In this document: positions 8,126 through 16,659 of the stretch, in pieces
Numbering within the stretch: the first letter of the stretch is position 1
How the letters are laid out: each line of letters begins with the position of its first letter
Assembly (NCBI GenBank): GCA_964585485.1
Contig: CAZPDS010000050.1
Coordinates: 1 to 20,210, forward strand
Length of the DNA stretch: 20,210 bases
Source of the DNA: CALGYY01 sp964585485
GTDB taxonomy: Bacteria > Bacteroidota > Bacteroidia > Bacteroidales > CAIWKO01
Reading direction: 5' to 3'
Notes under the pieces: generated by a model
The model's database searches: none
Seen by the model: only the letters and a program-made list of their open reading frames with translations
Told to the model about the DNA's origin: nothing
Program-made: the position numbers and the translations under genes

Positions 8126-8155
8126 CAAAGCTAAACAAACTTAGCGAAATAACAA
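8126..8155 (-). promoter_or_regulatory. Promoter of the arcC operon
   Basis: On the minus strand TTG (8153-8155, part of TTTTG) is followed after 19 bp by TAGCTTTG (8126-8133). The -7 element ends 24 bp before the ATG at 8101. The TTTTG of the -33 element is also the first part of the T-tail of the upstream terminator. Confidence 0.8.
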
Positions 8156-8175
8156 AAGCGGGCCGAACCGCCCGC
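8150..8175 (-). terminator. Rho-independent terminator of the stress-protein gene
   Basis: On the minus strand a perfect GCGGGC/GCCCGC stem (8170-8175 with 8158-8163) encloses a 6-nt loop and is followed by TTTTGTTATTT. It lies about 50 bp after the stop at 8224. Confidence 0.75.
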
Positions 8176-8223
8176 CGAAGAAGGATAGCCGCCATCCCAC
8201 CGACACAGCATCTTGCGTATTGA

Positions 8224-9063
8224 TTAACTAAACCCGCCGGTAATACCAACGTCACGAAGATTAATGCACAGCACCGGCATCCGGTCCTCATTAAACATTA
8301 AACGCTTATCGATCGGATGAATTTTTCGGAACATTTTGGGAGCACGCAACAGTATCACTAAACTATCGCATTTCGAATCGCTGCCAAACTGCAGAAGTTC
8401 GTTGGAGAACTCTCTCATCCCGGCATCCGAGACAACAGAACTAACCTGAATGTGTCGTTTTGCGAAGAAGGCTTCCACTTGTTCAATGATCTTGATATGC
8501 TCATACGTTTTATCCTTTTCGGTTTTATTTACCGAGAAGATATTAATGCGCGCTCCGGTTGCCTGCGCGAGTCGCGCCGCCCATCCCACTTTTTGCCGAC
8601 TGCCCGGGAAATCATCGAGGGGGAACAGAATATTCTTATAGGAAAGCTTTTCCGACTTCTGTTGAATTAAAAAAACGGGGACGGGTGATTTGCAGATTAC
8701 CTTAAGTATACCGGCATTATATCCCGCCGGCTCATCAACACCCATCACGACAAACGAAACATGCTCCTTTTCGGCCACTGTATTGATCCGCTTCAACGAG
8801 CCCTTACAAAGTGTATATCCGCATTCGATTCCGTAGGTGGTCTGCAGCAATCCGGCCGTTTCAGACAATTTCCCTTCTAAATCGTGAAGGTTCATATTGC
8901 TTAACCGAAAGTACTTACGTGTATTCTGATCGGCCGTATTCAACAGCAGCAAGCGATAGCTAAACAACCTTGCCAACGCCAGTGCATGACGAACGGCTGT
9001 TTTAGAAACCTCTGTAAAATCATACGGGAGAAGGATGATTGGATTACGTTCGGCGATTGTCAT
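8224..9063 (-). CDS. Universal stress protein, tandem UspA domains
   Basis: Product of 279 residues, the usual length for a two-domain USP. Domain 1 (about 8-136) opens with IILLPYDFTEVSKTAVRHALALA and ends with VPVFLIQ. Domain 2 (about 141-275) opens with YKNILFPLDDFPGSRQKVGWAARLA and ends with MPVLCINL. Both show the alternating beta/alpha pattern of the fold. The classic ATP-binding signature G-x2-G-x9-G-S/T is not intact in either domain, so nucleotide binding is uncertain. USPs are soluble cytoplasmic stress or energy-state proteins. It has its own terminator and lies directly upstream of the arcC operon on the same strand. No clear promoter consensus is visible upstream of 9063. Confidence 0.9.
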   Translation of the reverse strand: MTIAERNPIILLPYDFTEVSKTAVRHALALARLFSYRLLLLNTADQNTRKYFRLSNMNLHDLEGKLSETAGLLQTTYGIECGYTLCKGSLKRINTVAEKEHVSFVVMGVDEPAGYNAGILKVICKSPVPVFLIQQKSEKLSYKNILFPLDDFPGSRQKVGWAARLAQATGARINIFSVNKTEKDKTYEHIKIIEQVEAFFAKRHIQVSSVVSDAGMREFSNELLQFGSDSKCDSLVILLRAPKMFRKIHPIDKRLMFNEDRMPVLCINLRDVGITGGFS

Positions 9064-9746
9064 ACGAAATAATTTTTTATAAAAATACGTCAGTCGTCAA
9101 AAGATTACAACTATTTCACTATTATTTTACAAACACATCCATTCGTAAAGTATAAATCAACTGATTTACGCACTGTTGATTATAGTAAGAAACATAGATG
9201 CATTTCAAAATACGCCGGACGCATCCCGATTTACTTAACTATTTATTAAGCCATGATTTTCGATTAACTTCCTTTCTCGCTGACCGGAGTAGCTTTTTGT
9301 TGATTTTGCAGTTATTTCGCGATCATATAAAACGTTTTTTAATCTGATTTTAAAATCAGAATGCTATAAAACTGATAAATAAACTCATCATTTCACTAAT
9401 CATTAAGAAGGCATGGAGGTAATCTGCTAACAAAAACAACGTTAATATATTGATTTACTGACGACTTAATAGATCGAAGCCATCATGACAAAATATAACA
9501 TAAAATATTTGCATTGTGACTACAATTTCACTATATTTAGCCTCATCATTTGTCTGTAGATTTTTCGAACTCAACCCTACCCTTGCTCCATGCTATACAT
9601 TTTACTTCTGTTGAACAAGCGTTCTTTATTCTTTGCATTATCCGGGGTTGCGTGATCCTCGCTAATATGCGATGGATTATTAATTGAGAAATCTGAAATT
9701 GGGGAATGGAGGATGAATCAATTAATGTTGCACAAACACACGCGCC
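9064..9746. other. AT-rich intergenic region before the SprB-repeat gene
   Basis: 683 bp between two divergent genes. It is markedly more AT-rich than the flanking genes and holds no convincing gene. It must contain the promoters of both the stress-protein gene (minus) and the surface-protein gene (plus), but no exact TTG-N19-TAnnTTTG is present on either strand. The main structure is an 18-bp perfect palindrome at 9343-9360. A weaker inverted repeat, AATCAAC (9155-9161) with GTTGATT (9175-9181), lies nearer the stress-protein gene. Confidence 0.6.
9343..9360. promoter_or_regulatory. 18-bp perfect palindrome, possible operator
   Basis: TCTGATTTTAAAATCAGA is its own reverse complement over all 18 bases. 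It sits about 280 bp upstream of the stress-protein start and 386 bp upstream of the surface-protein start. Two-fold symmetry is typical of a dimeric regulator site; no U-tail follows, so it is not a standard terminator. The regulator is unknown. Confidence 0.4.
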
Positions 9747-12700
9747 ATGAAAAAGGAAGATACGCTCGTAAAAGTTGAAGCCGGGATCGCCTCCTTTTAC
9801 ACCGCCAAAATCCGTCAGGGTTTGTTTGGTATCCACTCCTTCGTGAGAAATCAATTCCGCTTTCGCGGAATACTTCTCCTCTGCTTCTTGTGCACCTTTC
9901 TTATACAACCACAAGTATATGGACAGTCGGGTTTGTGCGATCCGACCGTTCCTTTCTTTCAGGTGGACCTTACCGGCCAGCCCAACGGAACGTATATATC
10001 ACCACTGGTTTCGCGCAACGATAACTGCTGCGGAACCAGCAATCCGGACCGCTGCATCGAATTTGAAATCACGCTGGATCCGGCAACAATCGCTATCAAC
10101 TTCACTATAGCCGTGGGGGCTGTACCTTCGGGTTCCATGTTCTATCAGATCAATTGCGGTCCGCAGGTTGCCGTCGGCACACCCGTTTGCCTTTCCGGCC
10201 CCGGACCACATACGCTGACTTTCTGCAAGCCGGGCAACAACCCCAATGCCTATGGCATATTTGCAATTCCCGGCCCTTCGGCCAGCGGTGAAGATTTGGC
10301 ATCCCCTGTCTGCCCTGCCCGCTTGATCGCCACCGGCTTCAACGAATCTACGCTGGTATGGCACGACATTACCTCAGGCACGGGGGCCTATGATGCCTAT
10401 CTTAGTCAGACCACCGGCAACGATACGGTTTATGTTACGCCTACGGCTGGATTTCCACCTTACGTAGATTACCAGGTCTGTGGAGCGCCCATTGTCCCCG
10501 ATTGCTACAATACCGCTGATTTTTGCGACACCCTGCGCGTGTACTTTTACCAGAATGTGAGTGTACAAATCAACCCCAACCCTGCTGGTTTCTGTGCCGG
10601 ACAAGCTGGCGTGAACCTGACCGGCACCATCAGCGATGGTATTGGCCCCTATACTTTTGAATGGCACAATGCGGCCAACGGAGGAGGAAGTATCGTTGAC
10701 ACCACCTCGCTCACCTATTATGCCACGGCTGGTGGAACTTACAGCCTTGTTGTTTACGACTCGACCTATCCGCACTGCCCGCCGGCGGTAACCAATGTAA
10801 TCGTTACCGAATACCCCAACCCCAGCCTGTCAATCGAGCCCCTGAATCCAATGATCTGCATCGGGACGCCATTGAATCTGACGGCCTCCGGAGCCGACAA
10901 CTATCTTTGGTCGCCCGCCACCGGACTGTCGGGCACCACCGGCGCCACCGTTACGGCCATGCCCCCGTCCACAACAACGTATACCATCATCGGTTGGAAT
11001 AACGGCCCTTTTGCATGCGCCGACACCATCTATACAACTTTTACTGTACTTCCTCTTACTGAAGTCAGCGCCGGACCAGATGACACCATTTGCTTTGGCG
11101 GATCGACCCAGCTTAATGCCACCGGAGGCGACATCTACGTCTGGACACCCGCCACCGGACTCAGCAACCCCAACATCGCCGACCCGATTGCATCGCCGGC
11201 GGTAACCACCACCTACATTGTTTCATCGGCATCCTTCGACGGACAGGTGATTGGCAACGGAGATTTCACGCAAGGCAACACGGGATTTTCATCCGATTAT
11301 ACCTATCAGTTTAATCTCTGGCCCGAAGGGTATTATTATGTTGGAACAAATCCTAACAGCAATCATCCGAATTGGTCGCCCTGTGGAGACCATACCACCG
11401 GCAGCGGAAACATGATGATCGTGAATGGAGCACCGGTTGCGAATCAGGAAGTCTGGTGCAAGACAGTGGATATCACACCCAATACCAATTATGCGTTCTC
11501 CACCTGGCTGGCCAGTGTACACCCAGACAATCCAGCAGTCCTGCAATTCTCCATTAATGGCATATTATTAGGGTCTCCTTTTAATGCTTCGGGCACCACC
11601 TGCCAGTGGCAACAGTTTTACGCCATCTGGAACTCCGGCAGCAATACAACAGCCCAGATTTGCATCGTCAACCAAAACATCATTAGAAATGGCAATGACT
11701 TCGCCCTGGACGACATCTTCTTTACCCCGATCTGCGAAGACCTGGATACCGTAACTGTCTTCGTATCCAACATTACCCATACCATTACCGGCACCGATGT
11801 AAACTGCTTTGGCGGCAACAACGGAACCGCCAGCGTGAGCGTTAGCGGTGGTTTTGAACCCTACAGCTACCAGTGGTCAAACGGCGCTACTACCCCCACC
11901 CTGTCCGGGCTAAGCGCCGGAACCTACTGCGTTACCGTTACGGATGCCTCCGCCTGTACGGAGACTGCCTGCATCACCATCAACCAGCCCACCCTACTGA
12001 CCTCGGTCATTAATTTAAGCACGAACGTCAGCTGCTTCGGTGGAAACAATGGAGCGGCTACGGTGACGGCCAGCGGAGGTACAGTACCCTATTCGTATCT
12101 GTGGAGCAACGGCGCCAATACCGCGGCCATCAGCGGACTAAGCGAAGGCACTTACAACGTTACTATTACCGATGCATTAGGCTGCACCGCTGCGGCCAGC
12201 GTCATCATTACAGAACCTACGCTGCTCACATCAGCTATTAGTGCAAGCGCCAACGTAAGCTGCTTCGGTGGAAACAACGGAGCCGCAACGGTGACGGCCA
12301 ACGGCGGCACAACTCCATATTCTTATCTGTGGAGCAACAGCGCTAATACCGCCGCTATCAGCGGACTGACCGCAGGCGCCTACAATGTTACTGTCACGGA
12401 TGCTTTAGGATGTACTGCTACAGCCAGCGTCATCATTACAGAGCCCACACTGCTGACATCCGCAATTAGCGCCAGCACCAACGTAAGCTGCTTTGGCGGA
12501 AACAATGGAGCGGCCACGGTGACAGCCAACGGCGGCACAGCACCTTATTTGTACCTTTGGAGCAATGGCGCTACCAACGCTGCTATCAGCGGGCTTACAG
12601 CAGGAACCTACAATGTTACCATTACGGATGGCTTAGGATGCACAGCAACATCCAATGTTATCATTACTGAACCCACCTTACTGACCGCGGTCATTTCGTC

Positions 12701-15700
12701 CAGCACGAATGTCAGTTGCTTTGGTGGTAACAATGGAAGCGCTACGGTAACAGCCAATGGCGGAACAACACCCTATTCGTATCTTTGGAGCAACGGCGCC
12801 AATACCGCAGCCATTAGCGGACTGACCGCAGGCAGCTACAATGTTACTGTCACGGATGCTTTAGGATGTACTGCAACATCCAGCGTCATCATTACAGAAC
12901 CCACGCTGCTGACATCCGCAATTAGCGCCAGCAGCAATGTAAATTGCTTTGGCGGGAACAACGGAGCCGCGACGGTGACGGCCAACGGCGGCACTACTCC
13001 TTATTCTTATCTGTGGAGCAACGGCGCCAACACCGCGGCCATCAGCGGACTGACTGCAGGCACCTACAATGTTACTGTCACGGATGCTTTGGGATGTACT
13101 TCATCGGCCAGCGTCATCATTACAGAACCCACCCTGCTGACATCTGGAATTAGTACCAGCACCAATGTCAGTTGCTTCGGCGGAAACAATGGAGCCGCCA
13201 CGGTGACGGCCAACGGGGGCACTACTCCTTATTCTTATCTGTGGAGCAACGGCGCCTACACCGCGACCATCAGCGGGCTGACCGCAGGCACATACAATGT
13301 TAGTATTACCGATGCGTTAGGCTGTACTTCGGCGACCAGCGTCATCATTACGGAACCTACGCTGCTCACATCAGCTATTAGTGCCAGCACCAATGTAAGT
13401 TGCTTTGGTGGAAACAATGGAAGTGCAACGATAACGGCCAACGGCGGCACTCCTCCTTATTCATATCTATGGAGCAACAATGCAAACACAGCCACTATCA
13501 CCGGACTGGTTGCCGGCGTCTATAACGTGACCATTACCGATGCCCTCGGATGCACATCCACCTCGACAAACATCATTACTGAACCTCCTTTGCTAACGAT
13601 CGCAATTTTCGCCACCACCGATGTAAGTTGCAACGGCGGGCATAATGGAGCAATCACAAGCACCACTTCCGGCGGCACTCCTTCATATCAATACCTTTGG
13701 TCAAACAGCCAGACCAGCGACAACATCGACGGGCTGACAGCCGGAACGTATACGGTCACGGTCACGGATCATCTGGGATGCACGGCCGCCACGTCGGCCC
13801 TCATCCTTGAACCGCCGGTCCTGGTTTCGACCATCACGTCAAGTTCGGATGTAGCCTGTTTCGGTGGCAACAACGGCAGTGCGACAGTTACCACCAACGG
13901 TGGCACTCCGGCCTACACCTATGCATGGTCCAACGGCAGCAATACCCCTGGCATAAGCGGATTAGTTGCAGGAACCTATCAGGTCACCGTTACTGATAAC
14001 AACAACTGTCAGAACATTGAAAGTGTCAGCATTTTTCAGCCCACACCGCTCACGGCAGGTATTTCCAACTCCACCAACATTGCCTGTTATGGGGGAAACA
14101 CCGGAAGCGCAACAGCAAACGGTAGTGGAGGCACTCTGCCCTATCAATACCTTTGGTCGAATGGTGTGCAATCAGCCATTAACGGCGGACTTACAGCGGG
14201 TGCGTACAATGTTATTATCACAGATCAGAACGGATGTACAGCAACGGCCGGTGTCGTTCTCACACAGCCCGATATCCTGAACCTGAACCTTCACACTACA
14301 AACGTAATCTGTTTTGGTGGCAATTCGGGCACAGCTACGGTGAATGCCGTGGGCGGTGTAAGCCCTTATGAATACCTTTGGACACCAACTGGCGCCACAA
14401 CGCAGAGCATTTCCAATCTTAATGCGGCAACGTATACCTCGCTTGTAACCGATGCCAATGGTTGTACTGCTTCGGCTTCGGCCATCGTAGCTCAACCGCC
14501 TCAACTCTACGCACAGGCCATTAACATCAGTCCGGTAAGTTGTTACGGGGGCACTAATGGTTCCGCAACGATTGATGTCCACGGTGGCATTGCGCCCTAC
14601 ACGTATCTCTGGGTTGGCCCGGGATACAACACACCGACAGTAAACACCCTGAATGCCGGTATGTACTCAGTTATTGTCACCGATGCAAATTTCTGCAACT
14701 ACACAGTCAATTTCAACATCACCCAACCCGCACCCGTTACCATCGGCGTTACCGGGACAACAACCATCTGTCAGGGCTCAACAGCCACCCTGACGGTAGT
14801 GGGTTCGGGAGGAACCGCACCTTACACCTTCACCTGGGACAACGGTATGGATAATGGTGCAACGCAGCTTGTCTCGCCGCAAACAACCACCGACTACCAT
14901 GTAACAGTCACCGATGCACTTGGGTGCACATCTGCGCCGGGTGTCATTACAGTTACCGTGTTCCCGGGATTACAGGTTATCCTGAACGCGCCCAACCTGG
15001 TTTGTGAAGGCAGCACCGTGGTATTAAGCGCCATCGGAACGGGCGGAAACGGCGGACCCTACACCTTCTCGTGGAACAATGGCATTACGGCAAGCACGGC
15101 CTCGGTGAGTGTCCATCCTGAACTTGGCACAACGGTTTATATTGTTGGCATTGCCGACGGTTGTGGAACGCCCATGGTGTGGGATACTTTAGCACTAACG
15201 GCTACGCCTAATCCAAGTCCCCACATCCTTGCCGACAACCTTTCCAGCTGCACGCCCTACACCGTAAATTTCCAGGAAACCACCCAACCTCCGTACGCAT
15301 CCTATTTATGGACCTTCGGTGACATGTATGCCGGCAGTGCCAACACCAGTACAGAAGCCAATCCCTCCCACTATTACAGTCAACCCGGCATCTACACCGT
15401 CGGACTGACGGTAGTGGATTCCGTTGGTTGCTCAGCCATCATCTCCTACCCCGACTTCATCAACATTTACGGCAATCCAACAGCGGCCTTCACCTGGCAT
15501 CCGGAAACCGTGACCATTGCGGATCCGCACGTTGAATTCAACAATGAATCCATTGGTGGATACAGCTACAACTGGGACTTTGGCGACCCGGATTCCGGCC
15601 CCTCGAATGTCAGCACCATTGAACACCCCTCGCACGATTTCACGCACGTGGGCACCTACGACGTTTGGCTGGTGATTGAAAGCAAATACGGCTGTAAGGA

Positions 15701-16019
15701 TTCCACAATGAATGAGATCACCATTCTTGATGTATATACCTTTTATGCGCCCAATGCCTTCACGCCCAATGATGATGGTGTAAACGACTACTTCATTCCC
15801 CAGAGCACCAACCTCGATTACGCTACTTTTGACTTTTTCGTCATCGATCGCTGGGGCGAGATTATCTATGAAACCCACGATCCGAATGCCCCCTGGGACG
15901 GTCGGGCAAAGTCGAGCAAAAAAATTGTTCAGCAGGATGTCTACACATGGGTGGTTTATGTCAATGAGGTATCCGGGAAAAGACATCAGTATATTGGCCA
16001 TGTCACCGTCGTAAGATAG
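9747..16019 (+). CDS. Giant SprB-repeat surface protein, T9SS type B substrate
   Basis: Product of 2090 residues. An unusually long N-terminus (1-40) precedes a signal-peptide core at about 41-53, with cleavage near VYG-QSG (59/60). Then come a Cys-rich N-terminal region (60 to about 270), Ig-like modules (about 280-495), a lectin-like beta-sandwich domain (about 497-670, NGDFTQGNTGF to FALDDIFF), and thirteen SprB repeats (about 680-1668). Two Ig-like modules follow (to about 1815), then two PKD domains (about 1820-1990, WTFGD and WDFGD). The end (about 1992-2090) is a gliding-motility-type CTD with YAPNAFTPNDDGVNDYF, which directs export by the type IX secretion system and surface anchoring. 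SprB-like proteins are mobile adhesins in gliding Bacteroidota. No PorP/SprF partner gene is adjacent. An in-frame GTG at 9843 would give an ordinary signal peptide and is an alternative start. Confidence 0.93.
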   Translation: MKKEDTLVKVEAGIASFYTAKIRQGLFGIHSFVRNQFRFRGILLLCFLCTFLIQPQVYGQSGLCDPTVPFFQVDLTGQPNGTYISPLVSRNDNCCGTSNPDRCIEFEITLDPATIAINFTIAVGAVPSGSMFYQINCGPQVAVGTPVCLSGPGPHTLTFCKPGNNPNAYGIFAIPGPSASGEDLASPVCPARLIATGFNESTLVWHDITSGTGAYDAYLSQTTGNDTVYVTPTAGFPPYVDYQVCGAPIVPDCYNTADFCDTLRVYFYQNVSVQINPNPAGFCAGQAGVNLTGTISDGIGPYTFEWHNAANGGGSIVDTTSLTYYATAGGTYSLVVYDSTYPHCPPAVTNVIVTEYPNPSLSIEPLNPMICIGTPLNLTASGADNYLWSPATGLSGTTGATVTAMPPSTTTYTIIGWNNGPFACADTIYTTFTVLPLTEVSAGPDDTICFGGSTQLNATGGDIYVWTPATGLSNPNIADPIASPAVTTTYIVSSASFDGQVIGNGDFTQGNTGFSSDYTYQFNLWPEGYYYVGTNPNSNHPNWSPCGDHTTGSGNMMIVNGAPVANQEVWCKTVDITPNTNYAFSTWLASVHPDNPAVLQFSINGILLGSPFNASGTTCQWQQFYAIWNSGSNTTAQICIVNQNIIRNGNDFALDDIFFTPICEDLDTVTVFVSNITHTITGTDVNCFGGNNGTASVSVSGGFEPYSYQWSNGATTPTLSGLSAGTYCVTVTDASACTETACITINQPTLLTSVINLSTNVSCFGGNNGAATVTASGGTVPYSYLWSNGANTAAISGLSEGTYNVTITDALGCTAAASVIITEPTLLTSAISASANVSCFGGNNGAATVTANGGTTPYSYLWSNSANTAAISGLTAGAYNVTVTDALGCTATASVIITEPTLLTSAISASTNVSCFGGNNGAATVTANGGTAPYLYLWSNGATNAAISGLTAGTYNVTITDGLGCTATSNVIITEPTLLTAVISSSTNVSCFGGNNGSATVTANGGTTPYSYLWSNGANTAAISGLTAGSYNVTVTDALGCTATSSVIITEPTLLTSAISASSNVNCFGGNNGAATVTANGGTTPYSYLWSNGANTAAISGLTAGTYNVTVTDALGCTSSASVIITEPTLLTSGISTSTNVSCFGGNNGAATVTANGGTTPYSYLWSNGAYTATISGLTAGTYNVSITDALGCTSATSVIITEPTLLTSAISASTNVSCFGGNNGSATITANGGTPPYSYLWSNNANTATITGLVAGVYNVTITDALGCTSTSTNIITEPPLLTIAIFATTDVSCNGGHNGAITSTTSGGTPSYQYLWSNSQTSDNIDGLTAGTYTVTVTDHLGCTAATSALILEPPVLVSTITSSSDVACFGGNNGSATVTTNGGTPAYTYAWSNGSNTPGISGLVAGTYQVTVTDNNNCQNIESVSIFQPTPLTAGISNSTNIACYGGNTGSATANGSGGTLPYQYLWSNGVQSAINGGLTAGAYNVIITDQNGCTATAGVVLTQPDILNLNLHTTNVICFGGNSGTATVNAVGGVSPYEYLWTPTGATTQSISNLNAATYTSLVTDANGCTASASAIVAQPPQLYAQAINISPVSCYGGTNGSATIDVHGGIAPYTYLWVGPGYNTPTVNTLNAGMYSVIVTDANFCNYTVNFNITQPAPVTIGVTGTTTICQGSTATLTVVGSGGTAPYTFTWDNGMDNGATQLVSPQTTTDYHVTVTDALGCTSAPGVITVTVFPGLQVILNAPNLVCEGSTVVLSAIGTGGNGGPYTFSWNNGITASTASVSVHPELGTTVYIVGIADGCGTPMVWDTLALTATPNPSPHILADNLSSCTPYTVNFQETTQPPYASYLWTFGDMYAGSANTSTEANPSHYYSQPGIYTVGLTVVDSVGCSAIISYPDFINIYGNPTAAFTWHPETVTIADPHVEFNNESIGGYSYNWDFGDPDSGPSNVSTIEHPSHDFTHVGTYDVWLVIESKYGCKDSTMNEITILDVYTFYAPNAFTPNDDGVNDYFIPQSTNLDYATFDFFVIDRWGEIIYETHDPNAPWDGRAKSSKKIVQQDVYTWVVYVNEVSGKRHQYIGHVTVVR
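11784..14750 (+). repeat. Thirteen tandem SprB repeats (228-bp period) inside the surface-protein gene
   Basis: The Cys codon that marks each unit starts at 11805, 12033, 12261, 12489, 12717, 12945, 13173, 13401, 13629, 13857, 14085, 14310 and 14541. The spacing is exactly 228 bp for eleven units, then 225 and 231. The consensus is NVSCFGGNNG, then GGTTPYSYLWSNGA, SGLTAGTYNVTVTDALGC and IITEPTLLTSAI. Units 2-8 are nearly identical in protein and share long exact DNA stretches; units 1 and 9-13 are more diverged. Every unit has a Cys at position 8 and another at 58 or 59. Confidence 0.95.
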
Positions 16020-16025
16020 GATACT

Positions 16026-16085
16026 GAATAACCGAATCCCCAGGAGGAGATCATCCCGGCATTCTCTTTTCGGTTATTCCTTTTT
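16026..16085 (+). terminator. Long inverted repeat after the SprB-repeat gene
   Basis: GAATAACCGAA (16026-16036) pairs perfectly with TTCGGTTATTC (16069-16079) across a 32-nt loop and is followed by CTTTTT. It starts 6 bp after the stop codon. It is plausible as a first terminator in tandem with the stronger one that follows. Confidence 0.6.
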
Positions 16086-16089
16086 CAGC

Positions 16090-16125
16090 AAAACCCGGCA
16101 CAGGTATTCTGTCCGGGTTTTTTTT
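16090..16125 (+). terminator. Strong Rho-independent terminator
   Basis: AAAACCCGG (16090-16098) pairs with CCGGGTTTT (16113-16121). Inside it ACAG/CTGT extends the stem around a GTATT loop, leaving one bulged C. The 3' arm runs into a total of eight T. It ends transcription of the 2090-residue gene. Confidence 0.88.
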
Positions 16126-16389
16126 GTTCGTATCGAATAACAAAATAAATAACATTAAAAAAATGGGTTTTGAGAGCATATTTAGCCATTGGAGCGATCT
16201 TCATGATTTAACAACTAAATAATAACTGCGATGAATATTTCATCATGTTGTTATTGAGCTATTTATAAATATTTTTTTTGATTCTGAATTCAGACAACCA
16301 TTTTCCCCCATTAGGTGTCTTTAAACAAGCAAATAAATCGACCAATCTTCACTTTCTACCTTTATTTAACAAAATATTAAAAAAAACAT

Positions 16390-16397
16390 TACTTTTG
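16390..16397 (+). promoter_or_regulatory. -7 element (TACTTTTG) for the second surface gene
   Basis: TACTTTTGC matches TAnnTTTG and the extra C seen at most other -7 elements of this window. A clear TTG is missing at the -33 position. The start codon is 306 bp downstream, and no better element lies closer. Confidence 0.45.
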
Positions 16398-16622
16398 CAC
16401 CGCATATCAGAAATTAAAAAAGGTCTCATTCTATAATTGAATATCAACAAAATATATATTTTTTTGTCGATTTAATTCGAAGAAAATTATCAACCAACTC
16501 CTAACTGCATTCACTCAAAAAGGAACATATATTAACATCAATATAACACACGCCATCAACTAAACAATCATCTTATTAATAATACGTCTACATACTACAT
16601 TAACATTTTTTTCTAAATAATA

Positions 16623-16659
16623 CAGTTCATCCATTTTGATGCAACTGAACTATTTTTTT
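16623..16659 (+). promoter_or_regulatory. Hairpin plus T-tract in the leader, possible attenuator
   Basis: CAGT and CATC (16623-16631) can pair with GATG and ACTG (16638-16647) around loop CATTTT, with a small internal bulge. Five bases later comes a run of seven T (16653-16659). It lies about 45 bp before the ATG at 16703. The stem is short and AT-rich, so this is tentative. Confidence 0.3.

Noticed and set aside
9198..9347. 49-codon open frame in the intergenic region
   Set aside because: No recognised motif, no ribosome site or promoter, AT-rich surroundings; likely chance.
9713..9778. 21-residue leader-peptide-like frame (ATG after GGAGG) overlapping the start of the giant gene
   Set aside because: GGAGG directly abuts the ATG with no proper spacing, and there is no amino-acid run typical of attenuation peptides.
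9546..9914. 122-codon minus-strand frame across the start of the giant gene
   Set aside because: Half of it is antisense to the N-terminal coding region, no family is recognisable and no promoter is present.
11784..14750. Regular direct repeats that could look like a CRISPR array or satellite DNA
   Set aside because: The 228-bp period is a multiple of three, stays in one open frame and encodes the SprB repeat; there are no short repeats with unique spacers.
15432..16001. 189-codon minus-strand frame under the PKD and C-terminal domains
   Set aside because: Shadow of a strongly supported coding frame on the plus strand.
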